Part shown: piece by piece, positions 1 to 7,178 of the stretch
Numbering within the stretch: the first letter of the stretch is position 1
Layout of the letters: each line of letters opens with the position of its first letter
DNA from: Candidatus Hydrogenedentota bacterium
GTDB lineage: Bacteria > UBA8481 > J006
DNA: 7,407 nucleotides
Reading direction: 5' to 3'
Assembly: GCA_003697085.1 (NCBI GenBank)
Contig: RFFU01000025.1
Span: forward strand, 1 to 7,407
Made by a program: the position numbers and the translations under genes
Notes under the pieces: generated by a model
Database searches by the model: none
Seen by the model: the letters and a program-made list of their open reading frames with translations, nothing else
What the model was told of the DNA's origin: nothing

Positions 1-1770
1 ACGGGCATCGATCCGAAAACGGGGCAAAAGACCTGGGGATATGTCATCAAGGGGCAGGATCCCGTCTTTCAATTCATGGGATTTCTCTATCAGAACGGCG
101 GCGAGTTCTACAACGAAGAAGAGACGGAAGCGACCTTCAATTCGCGCGAAGGGAAAGAAGCTTTGAGGTTCCTCGTCGATCTCCATCGCGTCCATAACGT
201 CTCCGGGCCGGAGACGATGAACAACTGGCTTTGGAATACCTTCGGGCCATTCTTGAGTCCGAAGAACAAGTATGCGATATACGAAACGGTCCCGGGAATG
301 ATCAAGGCCGGGGCCATCGATCGGGCGGGGAGAATCGGAGTTTGCACGCTTCCGAAGCGGAAGCGGCGCGGGGGACTGATGGGGGGCTCGTTTCTGGCGA
401 TCAATAAGAAGAGTTTGCCGGAAAAGAAGGAAGCCGCCTTCCAATTGATCAAATTCCTGGGCCAACCCCAGTGTCAGAAGTGGCTTGTCAAGCAGACGGC
501 GAGTTTGAGTCCGCGGATCGATCTTTGGGATTGGGATTATCTCAAGGATCACCCGGAATGGAAGGTGGGGATGAAACAGTTCGAATCGAGTTTCCCGACC
601 CCGAGCGCCGTTTGGGGACGGACGTACAATATCCTCGGCGAATACATTCAGAATGCGTTGGTAGGGGATATGACGCCGGAGGAAGCGTTGGATCAGGCCG
701 CCAAGGAGGTGAATCGCCTTCTGGAGGCGAACACGGCCGCGACACGTCGGGATCCCGCGGAAGTCAAACATGAAATATCAGTTCTCAATCTGATGTTTTG
801 GGCTGTGATTACGATAATGATCGTCTTTCTCGTGATTTGGGGTTGGGTGTCACATCGGAAAAGAAACGTGCGGTCGGCGCTGATAAGAGAACTGAAGACA
901 GCGCGTCCGTGGTTTGTGTTCCTTTCGCCCGTGTTGCTCTTCTTGGCCGTGTTTCTTGTTTATCCTCTGTTGGATTCATTGCGCCTGAGTTTCTTGGCCT
1001 TCGACGGCATCAACCCGTTGGCGGTTATGGGCTTCAAAAACTATACCTTTGTCCTCCAAAACGCCAAATTTTGGAATGCGGTTTGGAATACGATCTATCT
1101 CGCCCTCGGTGGGCTCCTGATTATGATTCCCCTGGCGGTGGTTTTGGCGGTTTTGATCAACGAAAAGGTGATGGGAAAAACCTTCTTCAAGGTCGTTTAC
1201 TTTATGCCGGTGATTACTTCTTATGTGGCAATATCGATTGTTTGGCAGTTGATCTTGAATCCGGGTGAGACGGGAATACTCAACAATGCCTTGAGCGTTC
1301 TCGGAATTGCGCCTCTGGGGTGGTTGAGCGATCCCTCGCTGTCGAAACCGGCCATCATCATTATGGACACGTGGCGTTGGTTGGGTTTCGTGACGATGAT
1401 TATGCTGGCGGGGCTCCAGGGGATTCCGGAGTCGCTTTACGAGGCGGCGCGAATCGACGGCGCGGGCGCCGTCCAACGTTTTTTTCACGTAACGCTTCCT
1501 CTTTTGAAACCGGCCATTACCTTTGTCGTCTTGACCCATTGGATCAGCGCTCTCCAGGCCTTCGATCAAATCTACGTGCTGGGAGGGGTTCGAGGAGGAA
1601 TTCAACGATCGTTCCAGACGATCGTATCCTATCTTTACGAGGTGGGTTTCGTCGATCAGCATTTCGGGGTCGCATCCGCTATCGCGTACATACTCTTTTT
1701 TATCATTGGTGTGATTACCGCGATCAACGCCTTTTGGTTGAAACCGCATAAAGGAGTGGAGGAACGGTGA
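1..1770 (+). CDS. Solute-binding protein fused to MalF-type ABC sugar permease (5' partial)
   Basis: The frame is open from base 1, so the ATG at 76 is internal and the true start lies upstream; 589 residues are visible. Codons 1 to about 250 match the C-terminal lobe of family 1 sugar-binding proteins: a GGSFLAINK stretch (codons 128-136), then an AAFQLIKFLGQPQCQKWL helix, and near the end GDMTPEEALDQAAKEVNRLL. One hydrophobic helix (nt 775-846) and a basic stretch (SHRKRN) follow. A complete six-helix MalF-type permease comes next, with helices at about nt 910-975, 1069-1156, 1183-1258, 1351-1425, 1498-1585 and 1666-1737. The cytoplasmic EAA loop, which contacts the ATPase, is at nt 1441-1500 (EAARIDGAG...LP). 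The likely role is capture and import of a sugar or oligosaccharide across the inner membrane; the substrate is unknown. The SBP is normally a separate lipoprotein or periplasmic protein, so the fusion is the odd feature. There is no stop or frame break at the junction. Confidence 0.93.
   Translation, partial: TGIDPKTGQKTWGYVIKGQDPVFQFMGFLYQNGGEFYNEEETEATFNSREGKEALRFLVDLHRVHNVSGPETMNNWLWNTFGPFLSPKNKYAIYETVPGMIKAGAIDRAGRIGVCTLPKRKRRGGLMGGSFLAINKKSLPEKKEAAFQLIKFLGQPQCQKWLVKQTASLSPRIDLWDWDYLKDHPEWKVGMKQFESSFPTPSAVWGRTYNILGEYIQNALVGDMTPEEALDQAAKEVNRLLEANTAATRRDPAEVKHEISVLNLMFWAVITIMIVFLVIWGWVSHRKRNVRSALIRELKTARPWFVFLSPVLLFLAVFLVYPLLDSLRLSFLAFDGINPLAVMGFKNYTFVLQNAKFWNAVWNTIYLALGGLLIMIPLAVVLAVLINEKVMGKTFFKVVYFMPVITSYVAISIVWQLILNPGETGILNNALSVLGIAPLGWLSDPSLSKPAIIIMDTWRWLGFVTMIMLAGLQGIPESLYEAARIDGAGAVQRFFHVTLPLLKPAITFVVLTHWISALQAFDQIYVLGGVRGGIQRSFQTIVSYLYEVGFVDQHFGVASAIAYILFFIIGVITAINAFWLKPHKGVEER
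775..909 (+). other. Tether helix and cytoplasmic linker joining SBP to permease
   Basis: This segment encodes a roughly 24-residue hydrophobic helix (ISVLNLMFWAVITIMIVFLV and a few more residues). A positively charged stretch of about 20 residues (SHRKRN...RELKTAR) follows, before the first permease helix at nt 910. By the positive-inside rule, the SBP would be periplasmic and the linker cytoplasmic. The first canonical permease helix would then keep its usual in-to-out direction. The extra helix thus solves the topological problem of fusing a periplasmic protein to a permease whose N terminus is cytoplasmic. The topology is inferred from hydrophobicity and charge only. Confidence 0.75.
1751..1762 (+). 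promoter_or_regulatory. Ribosome binding site for the MalG-type gene
   Basis: AAGGAG (1751-1756) and GGAGG (1758-1762) lie just upstream of the GTG at 1767. The second has only four bases of spacing and the first ten. This supports the GTG start inside the end of the previous gene. The GTGA overlap (start 1767-1769, stop 1768-1770) points to translational coupling of the two permease subunits. Confidence 0.8.
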
Positions 1771-3089
1771 ACGAAGAGGGAGAACTTCACAAACTGGAAA
1801 AGAAAATTCGTTCCATCGCCCTGCACCTTCTCCTTCTGCTTGGGGCCGCGACGATGTTGGTGCCGTTCTGGTGGATGGTTTCGACCTCGATGACCGAGAA
1901 TGCGAATTCGGAGCTGAGCAATCCGCCGCGCTGGACGCCGTGGAGGAGCGGCAATCGCGCGTTGGCGAGTGCTTCCGGAGCCACGGTGAAAGTCCTCGGG
2001 AAGAAGGGAGGAGAGACCGTGGTAGCCCTTCTGAATGACGGTCGTCGCGATGTCGCTTGGGCGACCCGGCGACTGCAACCCGGAGAAACGGAAGTCCTGC
2101 TTTTGGATGTCGGGATCTCCACGATGTTCGACCGTGTGGAAATCCTCTTTCCCGGGAATGCCGAAAAACTTCCGAAGGTGGCGTTGGATTTTTGTGTGGA
2201 GAAAGGAAAGTGGGATACGACGGCCCGCATCGTTGCGTTGCCGAGGGAGCTGCGGGAGAAGAGAGGGGTATTTCTTCTCGCTCCGCGCGTGCGCGCTCGA
2301 TTCATCAAAATGATTCTCGAGAATCCAGGGGCTTCTCCCGCGCGGTTTTTCTTGGCGGAAATTCGGGCTCACGAGCAACTGAAACCGACGCTGGCGAACT
2401 ACAAGGAAGTTTTGAAAGTTACGGAACGCGACAAGGAGATTTACGGCTTTCTTGGAAGATTTGGGCGTTACTACGCGAATTCGGTTTTCGTGGCCGGTCT
2501 TCTGACGCTGACGAATCTCTTTTTCTGTTCTCTGGCGGGCTATGCCTTCGCGAAGGGACGGTTTCTTGGGCGCGAATTCCTTTTCTATGGAGTATTGGCG
2601 ACGATGATGGTGCCGGGGCAGGTCACGATGATTCCGGTTTACAAGTTGATGACAAACTGGAAACTTTTGGATTCTCTCTGGGCGCTCATCCTGCCGGGAT
2701 TGACGGGAGCCTACGGCGTCTTTCTTTGTACACAGTTCATCCGCGCGCTTCCCGATTCCTTGATGGAAGCGGCTCGCATGGATGGATGCAGTGAATGGCG
2801 GGTGTATTGGGAGGTGATTGTTCCGCTGTCAAAACCGGTCCTGGCGACGTTGGGAATTCTCACGTTCCTCTTTCAGTTCAACAGTTTCCTCTGGCCGTTG
2901 ATCATGATCAATGACGAAAAATGGAAGACGTTGCCGTTGGGGCTGGCGACGTATCGCCAGCAATATACGGCGGAATGGGGGAATATGATGGCTGCTGCCG
3001 CGATCTCGATCATTCCGATTCTTATTGTGTTCATCGTGCTTCAGAAATACGTTATCAAAAGCATGGCTCATGCGGGTATGAAAGAATAG
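1767..3089 (+). CDS. MalG-type ABC sugar permease with F5/8 type C-like periplasmic insert
   Basis: A 440-residue inner-membrane permease, the partner of the MalF-type subunit encoded just upstream. The start is a GTG overlapping the previous stop by 4 bases. Helix 1 spans about residues 16-38 and ends in [11 protein letters not shown], typical of MalG N termini. The other five helices lie near 238-262, 272-295, 302-327, 354-380 and 408-432. The EAA loop that docks on the ATPase is at 334-353 ([11 protein letters not shown]...IVP). The C terminus [10 protein letters not shown] is typical of the family. CUT1 MalG-type permeases are usually about 270-300 residues; the excess is one block, about residues 58-204, between helices 1 and 2. 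After it the normal sequence resumes with [12 protein letters not shown], the usual loop motif. The surrounding frame is unbroken and the insert has no obviously different base composition. Substrate unknown; a sugar or glycoside is likely from the family. Confidence 0.93.
   Translation: MNEEGELHKLEKKIRSIALHLLLLLGAATMLVPFWWMVSTSMTENANSELSNPPRWTPWRSGNRALASASGATVKVLGKKGGETVVALLNDGRRDVAWATRRLQPGETEVLLLDVGISTMFDRVEILFPGNAEKLPKVALDFCVEKGKWDTTARIVALPRELREKRGVFLLAPRVRARFIKMILENPGASPARFFLAEIRAHEQLKPTLANYKEVLKVTERDKEIYGFLGRFGRYYANSVFVAGLLTLTNLFFCSLAGYAFAKGRFLGREFLFYGVLATMMVPGQVTMIPVYKLMTNWKLLDSLWALILPGLTGAYGVFLCTQFIRALPDSLMEAARMDGCSEWRVYWEVIVPLSKPVLATLGILTFLFQFNSFLWPLIMINDEKWKTLPLGLATYRQQYTAEWGNMMAAAAISIIPILIVFIVLQKYVIKSMAHAGMKE
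1938..2378 (+). other. F5/8 type C (discoidin/CBM32-like) domain inserted in the MalG first periplasmic loop
   Basis: Residues about 58-204 of the MalG-type protein are absent from ordinary MalG. They read like a galactose-binding-like beta sandwich. [14 protein letters not shown] (residues 87-100) matches the family's L-x-DG-x-x-x-x-x-W pattern. [21 protein letters not shown] (110-130) matches the 'q-v-D-l-G ... v-d-r-V-x-i-x-x-P-g' strand pair. [13 protein letters not shown]...[10 protein letters not shown] (176-203) matches the closing 'aRyvrl-i ... laEi-vy' strand. Domains of this fold often bind glycans. No binding residues can be assigned here, so glycan binding is inference. The position between helices 1 and 2 places it in the periplasm. 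Confidence 0.7.
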
Positions 3090-3096
3090 CCTTGGG

Positions 3097-3103
3097 AAAG
3101 GAG
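3097..3103 (+). promoter_or_regulatory. Ribosome binding site deciding the TTG start of the ATPase gene
   Basis: AAAGGAG lies eight bases before the TTG at 3112. No ATG or GTG in this frame lies close enough to be used. The next in-frame methionine (residue 49) falls after the Walker A motif and would destroy the ATPase. The site therefore supports the rare TTG start. Confidence 0.75.
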
Positions 3104-3111
3104 AGTGGCCA

Positions 3112-4221
3112 TTGGGGTCGGTTGTTCTGAAAAATATCAATAAAGTCTATGAAGGGGGAGTGCAGGCGGTCAAGGACTTCAATCTGGAGATAGAAGATCG
3201 CGAGTTTATTGTTCTCGTCGGGCCGTCGGGTTGCGGAAAATCGACGACGTTGAGGATGGTCGCGGGGCTCGAAGAAATCTCATCGGGGGAGTTGTACATC
3301 GATGGGAAACTCTGCAATCACGTTCCCCCCCAGGATCGCAACATCGCGATGGTTTTTCAGAATTACGCGTTGTATCCGCACAAGACGGTCTATGACAATA
3401 TGGCTTTCGGCCTGAAGATGCGGAAATTTGATCGGGATGAGATCGATAAACGGGTGAAACAGGCGGCTGATATGTTGGGCCTGCGCCATGTTCTTGATCG
3501 AAAGCCCGCGGCGTTGTCCGGGGGGCAGAGGCAGAGAGTCGCCGTGGGGCGGGCGATCGTTCGTCAACCGAGCGTCTTTCTCTTCGACGAGCCCCTTTCG
3601 AACCTGGACGCCAAACTTCGTTCCCAGATGCGGACGGAATTATCGAAACTGCATACGCGCCTTCAAACGACGATGATCTATGTGACCCACGATCAATTGG
3701 AAGCGATGACCCTGGCGGATCGAATCGTCGTGCTCAAGGATGGGATAACCCAACAGGTGGGAACCCCGCTCGAAATCTACGAAAATCCGGCCACGATCTT
3801 TGTCGCCGGATTCATCGGCTCTCCTCCGATGAATTTCGTTCGCGGGCGAGTTGAGACGGCGGGAGAAGCGGTTCGTTTCAAAACTTCGGGGATTGATGTT
3901 CGTTTTACTCCTGACAAGGCGAAGAAACTTCAAGAGGAAGGTTATGTCGGCAAGGAAGTGATCTTCGGAATTCGGCCGCAAGAAATTCATGACCGTATCT
4001 TTTTCCCCGAAGCGTCGGAAGATCACGTCGTGCGGGGGATCATCGATGTCGTGGAACCGGTCGGTTCGGAGACCTTTTTGCAAGTCTCGGTCGGAGAGAA
4101 CTTGATTATGGCCAGAATGTCCGCCTCGGAAAAATATGTTTTGGAACGAGAGTTGGAACTGGTCTTCAATATGGATCGTGTTCACGTATTCGACATTTCC
4201 ACGGAAAGGGCGGTTTTCTGA
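3112..4221 (+). CDS. Sugar ABC transporter ATPase, MalK/UgpC/MsmK type
   Basis: A 369-residue cytoplasmic ATPase that powers the importer encoded upstream; a dimer would dock on the EAA loops of the two permeases. All nucleotide-binding motifs are present: Walker [10 protein letters not shown] (37-45), Q-loop glutamine (Q83 in [10 protein letters not shown]), signature [14 protein letters not shown] (135-148), Walker B VFLFDE (155-160, catalytic E160), D-loop SNLD (163-166) and switch histidine H193 in [16 protein letters not shown]-terminal TOBE/OB-type region from about residue 240 contains [10 protein letters not shown]. It makes the protein the full length usual for MalK-like ATPases (about 360-370), and in the family it can serve regulation. 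The start is TTG with a good ribosome binding site, 22 bp after the MalG-type gene. Which of MalK, UgpC or MsmK it corresponds to cannot be decided, since these ATPases are often shared between importers. Confidence 0.96.
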   Translation: MGSVVLKNINKVYEGGVQAVKDFNLEIEDREFIVLVGPSGCGKSTTLRMVAGLEEISSGELYIDGKLCNHVPPQDRNIAMVFQNYALYPHKTVYDNMAFGLKMRKFDRDEIDKRVKQAADMLGLRHVLDRKPAALSGGQRQRVAVGRAIVRQPSVFLFDEPLSNLDAKLRSQMRTELSKLHTRLQTTMIYVTHDQLEAMTLADRIVVLKDGITQQVGTPLEIYENPATIFVAGFIGSPPMNFVRGRVETAGEAVRFKTSGIDVRFTPDKAKKLQEEGYVGKEVIFGIRPQEIHDRIFFPEASEDHVVRGIIDVVEPVGSETFLQVSVGENLIMARMSASEKYVLERELELVFNMDRVHVFDISTERAVF

Positions 4222-4251
4222 GTTCGGGAAGGGGAGACGACCGCCCGGAAC
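4208..4251 (+). repeat. Overlapping inverted repeats at the end of the ATPase gene
   Basis: GGGCGGT (4208-4214) is perfectly complementary to ACCGCCC (4240-4246) across a 25-base loop containing the stop codon. A second, mutually exclusive pairing joins GTTCGGG (4222-4228) with CCCGGAAC (4244-4251), with one bulged base. No T-run follows, so this is not a typical intrinsic terminator. It may be an mRNA structure between the importer and the diguanylate cyclase genes, or it may be chance in a G-rich stretch. Confidence 0.3.
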
Positions 4252-4278
4252 CATTGCCCTGGATGCGCGGTGTGAAGA

Positions 4279-5727
4279 ATGTTTGATTTTTCGACGGAGA
4301 CCCTCCGTTTCCGATCAAATCTAACCCCTCTTGTCGGTGGGACCATTACGATCTCGCTTATGCTTCTTCTCGGCGTGTACGTGCTCAAGAACCCCACCGA
4401 CACTCTGATGGTCCTTCCGATTTTCCCCGCCCTGGTGGTTCTTGGAACGACTCTCAACGGAGCGGCGATCGGCTGGGGCGCGCTCCTCCTGGGCACACTC
4501 CCCTTCCTTTATCGCTCTTTCGGGGATTGGCACATCGGTCTCGTTGGCGGTGTGATTGTTCTGGAGATGTACATCGGGCTGAAGGGGGCCCAATTCTTGA
4601 GCGAAATGGTACGAAGACGTCATCGGGACCGTGTATTGGAGAGAAATGCGCTTTCCGAGGAAATAAATCTTTTGAGAGAAGCCGGAGAAAAAGAGGAGAG
4701 TCGAGTGCAGGCTCTGGAGGAAAAAGGGAGGCGGTTTCGGAGACTCGGAGAGATCGCCGGACGTTTGGGAGAGAGTTTGGAGGAACAAGAGGTATGCCGG
4801 CGGATCGCGGACGACACAGGACGGTTGTTTGCGGGAAAGTTCGTGGCGCTTTTTATGAAGAAAAGAGGCCGGTTTCTTCTACAGGCGACCGCGGGTGTTC
4901 CTTTGGAGAATACCGAGCCCGAGGGTCTGGCGGAAGATGAATTCAACCAGATCGTTTTGCGGACGGGGGTCGGAGTGACGGTGGCGGATGTTCGGAGGGA
5001 TTTTCGGTTCCGGGCGGAGGGGAAAAGGGGTTTCCTTTCATTGGTCGCCGCTCCCGTGATATGTGAAGGGGCCGTTGAGGGGGTTCTTCGCGTCCACGGA
5101 ATAAAACCGGATGCTTTTCAAACCGACGATCTCCGACTGGTCACGCACATCGCTCAACTTGGTTCGGTCGCGATTCAAAACGCTAGGCTCTTTTCGAAGA
5201 CCGAGGAGATGGCGATGATTGATGGATTGACGAAGCTGGCGAAACGGTGGTACTTCAACGACCGTTTTCAGGACGAATGCCAAAGGGCGTTGCGATATCG
5301 TGGAAAAATCAGTCTTCTGATTACGGATATCGATAAATTCAAGAGTCTGAATGATAATTACGGCCATCTCTTCGGGGATAAAGTTTTGGCGACCGTGGCG
5401 GCGGTGGTGAAAGAAGAGCTGAGAGCGATCGATATCGCCGGTCGTTGGGGAGGGGAAGAGTTTGCGATCGTTCTTCCCAATATGGACCGTCGCGGGGCTT
5501 GTGAGGCGGCGGAACGAATACGAGGAAAAGTCGAACGGGAGGTTGTAAGGAGAGTGGCAGGCGATAAGCCGGTGACGGTGAGCATCGGCGTGGCGACGTT
5601 TCCCGATGATATCAGGAGAACGGATCGACTATTTGATGCGGCGGATGCTGCTCTTTACAAGGCAAAAGCCGAAGGGAGAAATCGCGTCGTCGTCAGCGGG
5701 GAGGACCCGTCCCGCGGAAAGAGATAA
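4279..5727 (+). CDS. Membrane-anchored GAF-GGDEF diguanylate cyclase
   Basis: A 482-residue protein predicted to make the second messenger cyclic di-GMP from two GTP. Residues 18-101 are hydrophobic, with about four membrane helices. Residues about 105-155 are highly charged and look like a coiled coil. A GAF domain spans about 156-305; its end (FLSLVAAPVICEGAVEGVLRV, then AIQNARLF) is typical of the family. The GGDEF domain runs from DGLTKL (315-320) to about 473. Compared with PleD, the metal ligand D350, guanine-contacting N358 and D367, and the GGEEF loop (391-395) are all present. The inhibitory I-site RAID (382-385) lies five residues before GGEEF, as in feedback-inhibited enzymes. The ATG has only a weak GAAG site upstream, and an in-frame TGA at 4273 rules out an earlier start. 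The usual N-R-R after DxLTxL is replaced by AKRWYF. The GAF ligand is unknown. Confidence 0.93.
   Translation: MFDFSTETLRFRSNLTPLVGGTITISLMLLLGVYVLKNPTDTLMVLPIFPALVVLGTTLNGAAIGWGALLLGTLPFLYRSFGDWHIGLVGGVIVLEMYIGLKGAQFLSEMVRRRHRDRVLERNALSEEINLLREAGEKEESRVQALEEKGRRFRRLGEIAGRLGESLEEQEVCRRIADDTGRLFAGKFVALFMKKRGRFLLQATAGVPLENTEPEGLAEDEFNQIVLRTGVGVTVADVRRDFRFRAEGKRGFLSLVAAPVICEGAVEGVLRVHGIKPDAFQTDDLRLVTHIAQLGSVAIQNARLFSKTEEMAMIDGLTKLAKRWYFNDRFQDECQRALRYRGKISLLITDIDKFKSLNDNYGHLFGDKVLATVAAVVKEELRAIDIAGRWGGEEFAIVLPNMDRRGACEAAERIRGKVEREVVRRVAGDKPVTVSIGVATFPDDIRRTDRLFDAADAALYKAKAEGRNRVVVSGEDPSRGKR
5716..5723 (+). promoter_or_regulatory. Probable ribosome binding site for the second cyclase gene
   Basis: GGAAAGAG lies inside the last codons of the preceding gene, six bases before the ATG at 5730. 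It is a moderate purine-rich match. With a 2-bp gap between genes, it suggests that both cyclases are translated from one mRNA. Confidence 0.5.
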
Positions 5728-5729
5728 CG

Positions 5730-7142
5730 ATGAATACGGAAACGAAAGGAATGAAACGCTCGGCGTTTCTTTGGCTGATTGTGCTGGGAGGAGGAGCGAC
5801 GGTGTTGGCTCGCCATCACGGGACCTTCCCGCTCGCGATCGCCTTGCTGGTGATGTTACCGCTGATTCTTCTCCTGGAAGGCTTTCGATGTCGGGAGAAC
5901 GAGGCGGCCGCGTTTGCCGTCATCTCGTTTCTTTTCCTGGGGGCGACGTTTTTCGTCGGGTTCAAGAAACAGTTCTTTACCTCGGAAACGTTTCTCGGTA
6001 CGGCGGTAACCCTGTTTTTACTCGCCCTCTCCGCTTTTCTTCCCGTGTTCCTTTTTCGAGTTCGCGCGGAAAGATTGAGTCGAGATCTTCACGAAAGAAG
6101 TATGAGTGAGCGCAAGCGGGAGAGGGACCGTTTGAAGGAGAGGCGGACGAAACTCCAGGAACGGATCCGCGTGCTTCAGCAGGAGACGGAGTTCATACAC
6201 AATTCCTTCGAAATGATGAAGGCGATCGTGAGTAGTTTGGAGCCGAGCGCATTGTGGGAGGCCGTGGCGGAAGGGCCGGGGCGCGTCTGGGAAGTGGAGG
6301 AAACGCGTCTCTTCATCGAAGGGGTGAAGGGAGAAGAGTGGAGGGAAATTGTCGCTCGCCGCGGCTCGCGAAAACAGAGCGTGAAGCTAGGAACAGTAAA
6401 GGAGATTCCAAACGAAGGGGATTCCCTGGAAGACGGAGAAATCCGTTTGGAAATGAAAGGGGAAGGGCGGAAGTCCGGAGAAGTGATGTGCGCCTTTCGA
6501 TATCGCAAGGAATCGAAGGCCGTCTTGATTCTTTCGGGAATCTCGGAAGACGAGATGATGCCGCGAAGCAGTTTCGAGGAAAAACTCTCATTGTTGATCC
6601 GCGAAATAGCTCTTGGAATTCGAAAGGCGGAACTTTATCTAAAGATTCAGGAATTGGCGATCCGAGACGCTCTTACGAATCTTTACGTTCCGTGGTATTT
6701 CAAACAGCGGCTGGACGAGGAGTGCAAGAGGGCAACACTCTACGAGAGGGAAGTGCCTCTGATAATGATCGATATCGACCACTTTAAGGGCGTGAACGAT
6801 ACGTATGGCCACTCAACGGGCGACGAGGTTTTGAAGAAGGTTGCCGAAATTATTCACGCCAGTCTTCGGGAAGTGGATTTTGTCTCACGTTACGGCGGGG
6901 AGGAATTTGCGGTGATTTTACCGGAGATCGATTTCGAGACGGCGATGATGATTGCGGAACGGCTGCGGAGTTCGGTGGCGCAATATGACCGGTTTCCGAC
7001 GGGTCGGGTGACAATCAGCGTTGGAGTTGCGGCGTTTCCTCGACACGCGGATTCTTCTGAACACCTGATTTCCGCAGCCGACGCGGCGCTTTACGAGGCA
7101 AAGAAGACCGGGCGCAATCGCGTCTGCAGCGCAGTACCGTAA
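5730..7142 (+). CDS. Membrane-anchored GGDEF diguanylate cyclase with divergent GAF-like region
   Basis: A 470-residue predicted diguanylate cyclase, starting 2 bp after a gene of the same layout. Four hydrophobic helices lie near residues 12-27, 33-51, 58-78 and 87-110. A very basic and acidic coiled-coil stretch follows (about 112-155, rich in RxxRL and KxRR). Residues about 160-300 sit where the first cyclase has its GAF domain and end similarly (LLIREIALGIRKAELYLKIQ). They lack the clear GAF core motifs, so the domain is diverged or replaced. The GGDEF domain runs from DALTNL (313-318) to the end. D348, N356, D365 and GGEEF (389-393) are intact, as is an I-site REVD (380-383), so activity and product inhibition are expected. 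The DxLTxLxNRR signature is altered to LYVPWYF. The two proteins look like diverged paralogs; the membrane parts share layout rather than obvious sequence. The sensed signal is unknown. Confidence 0.92.
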   Translation: MNTETKGMKRSAFLWLIVLGGGATVLARHHGTFPLAIALLVMLPLILLLEGFRCRENEAAAFAVISFLFLGATFFVGFKKQFFTSETFLGTAVTLFLLALSAFLPVFLFRVRAERLSRDLHERSMSERKRERDRLKERRTKLQERIRVLQQETEFIHNSFEMMKAIVSSLEPSALWEAVAEGPGRVWEVEETRLFIEGVKGEEWREIVARRGSRKQSVKLGTVKEIPNEGDSLEDGEIRLEMKGEGRKSGEVMCAFRYRKESKAVLILSGISEDEMMPRSSFEEKLSLLIREIALGIRKAELYLKIQELAIRDALTNLYVPWYFKQRLDEECKRATLYEREVPLIMIDIDHFKGVNDTYGHSTGDEVLKKVAEIIHASLREVDFVSRYGGEEFAVILPEIDFETAMMIAERLRSSVAQYDRFPTGRVTISVGVAAFPRHADSSEHLISAADAALYEAKKTGRNRVCSAVP

Positions 7143-7178
7143 GAAAAGTTGAAACAAGCGCAAGTAGCGTCGGCACGA

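Noticed and set aside
76-78. ATG at 76 as the start of the first gene
   Set aside because: The frame is open back to base 1 with SBP-like sequence (TGIDPKTGQKTWGY), so this methionine is internal.
976-1749. 257-codon open frame on the minus strand
   Set aside because: It lies wholly inside the permease on the opposite strand. Its translation is rich in R, H, Q and N without domain motifs, and the plus strand encodes clear conserved permease motifs.
1938-2378. Insertion of a mobile element in the MalG-type gene
   Set aside because: There are no terminal repeats, target duplications or frame breaks. The block translates in frame as a beta-rich domain, so it is a domain insertion.
2057-2794. 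245-codon plus-strand frame overlapping the MalG-type gene, and a 240-codon minus-strand frame at 1656-2378
   Set aside because: Both are low-complexity shadows (G/R/S- or R/P-rich) of a gene whose own frame has full-length permease homology and no break.
4222-4278. Promoter for the first cyclase gene
   Set aside because: I see no recognisable -35/-10 pair in this short G-rich gap. Absence is not proof, because sigma-factor preferences of the organism are unknown.
7143-7178. Possible bidirectional terminator between the convergent genes
   Set aside because: Only a 3-4 bp stem (GCGC, loop AAGTA, GCGT) is visible, too weak to call even with some T-rich sequence on the minus side.
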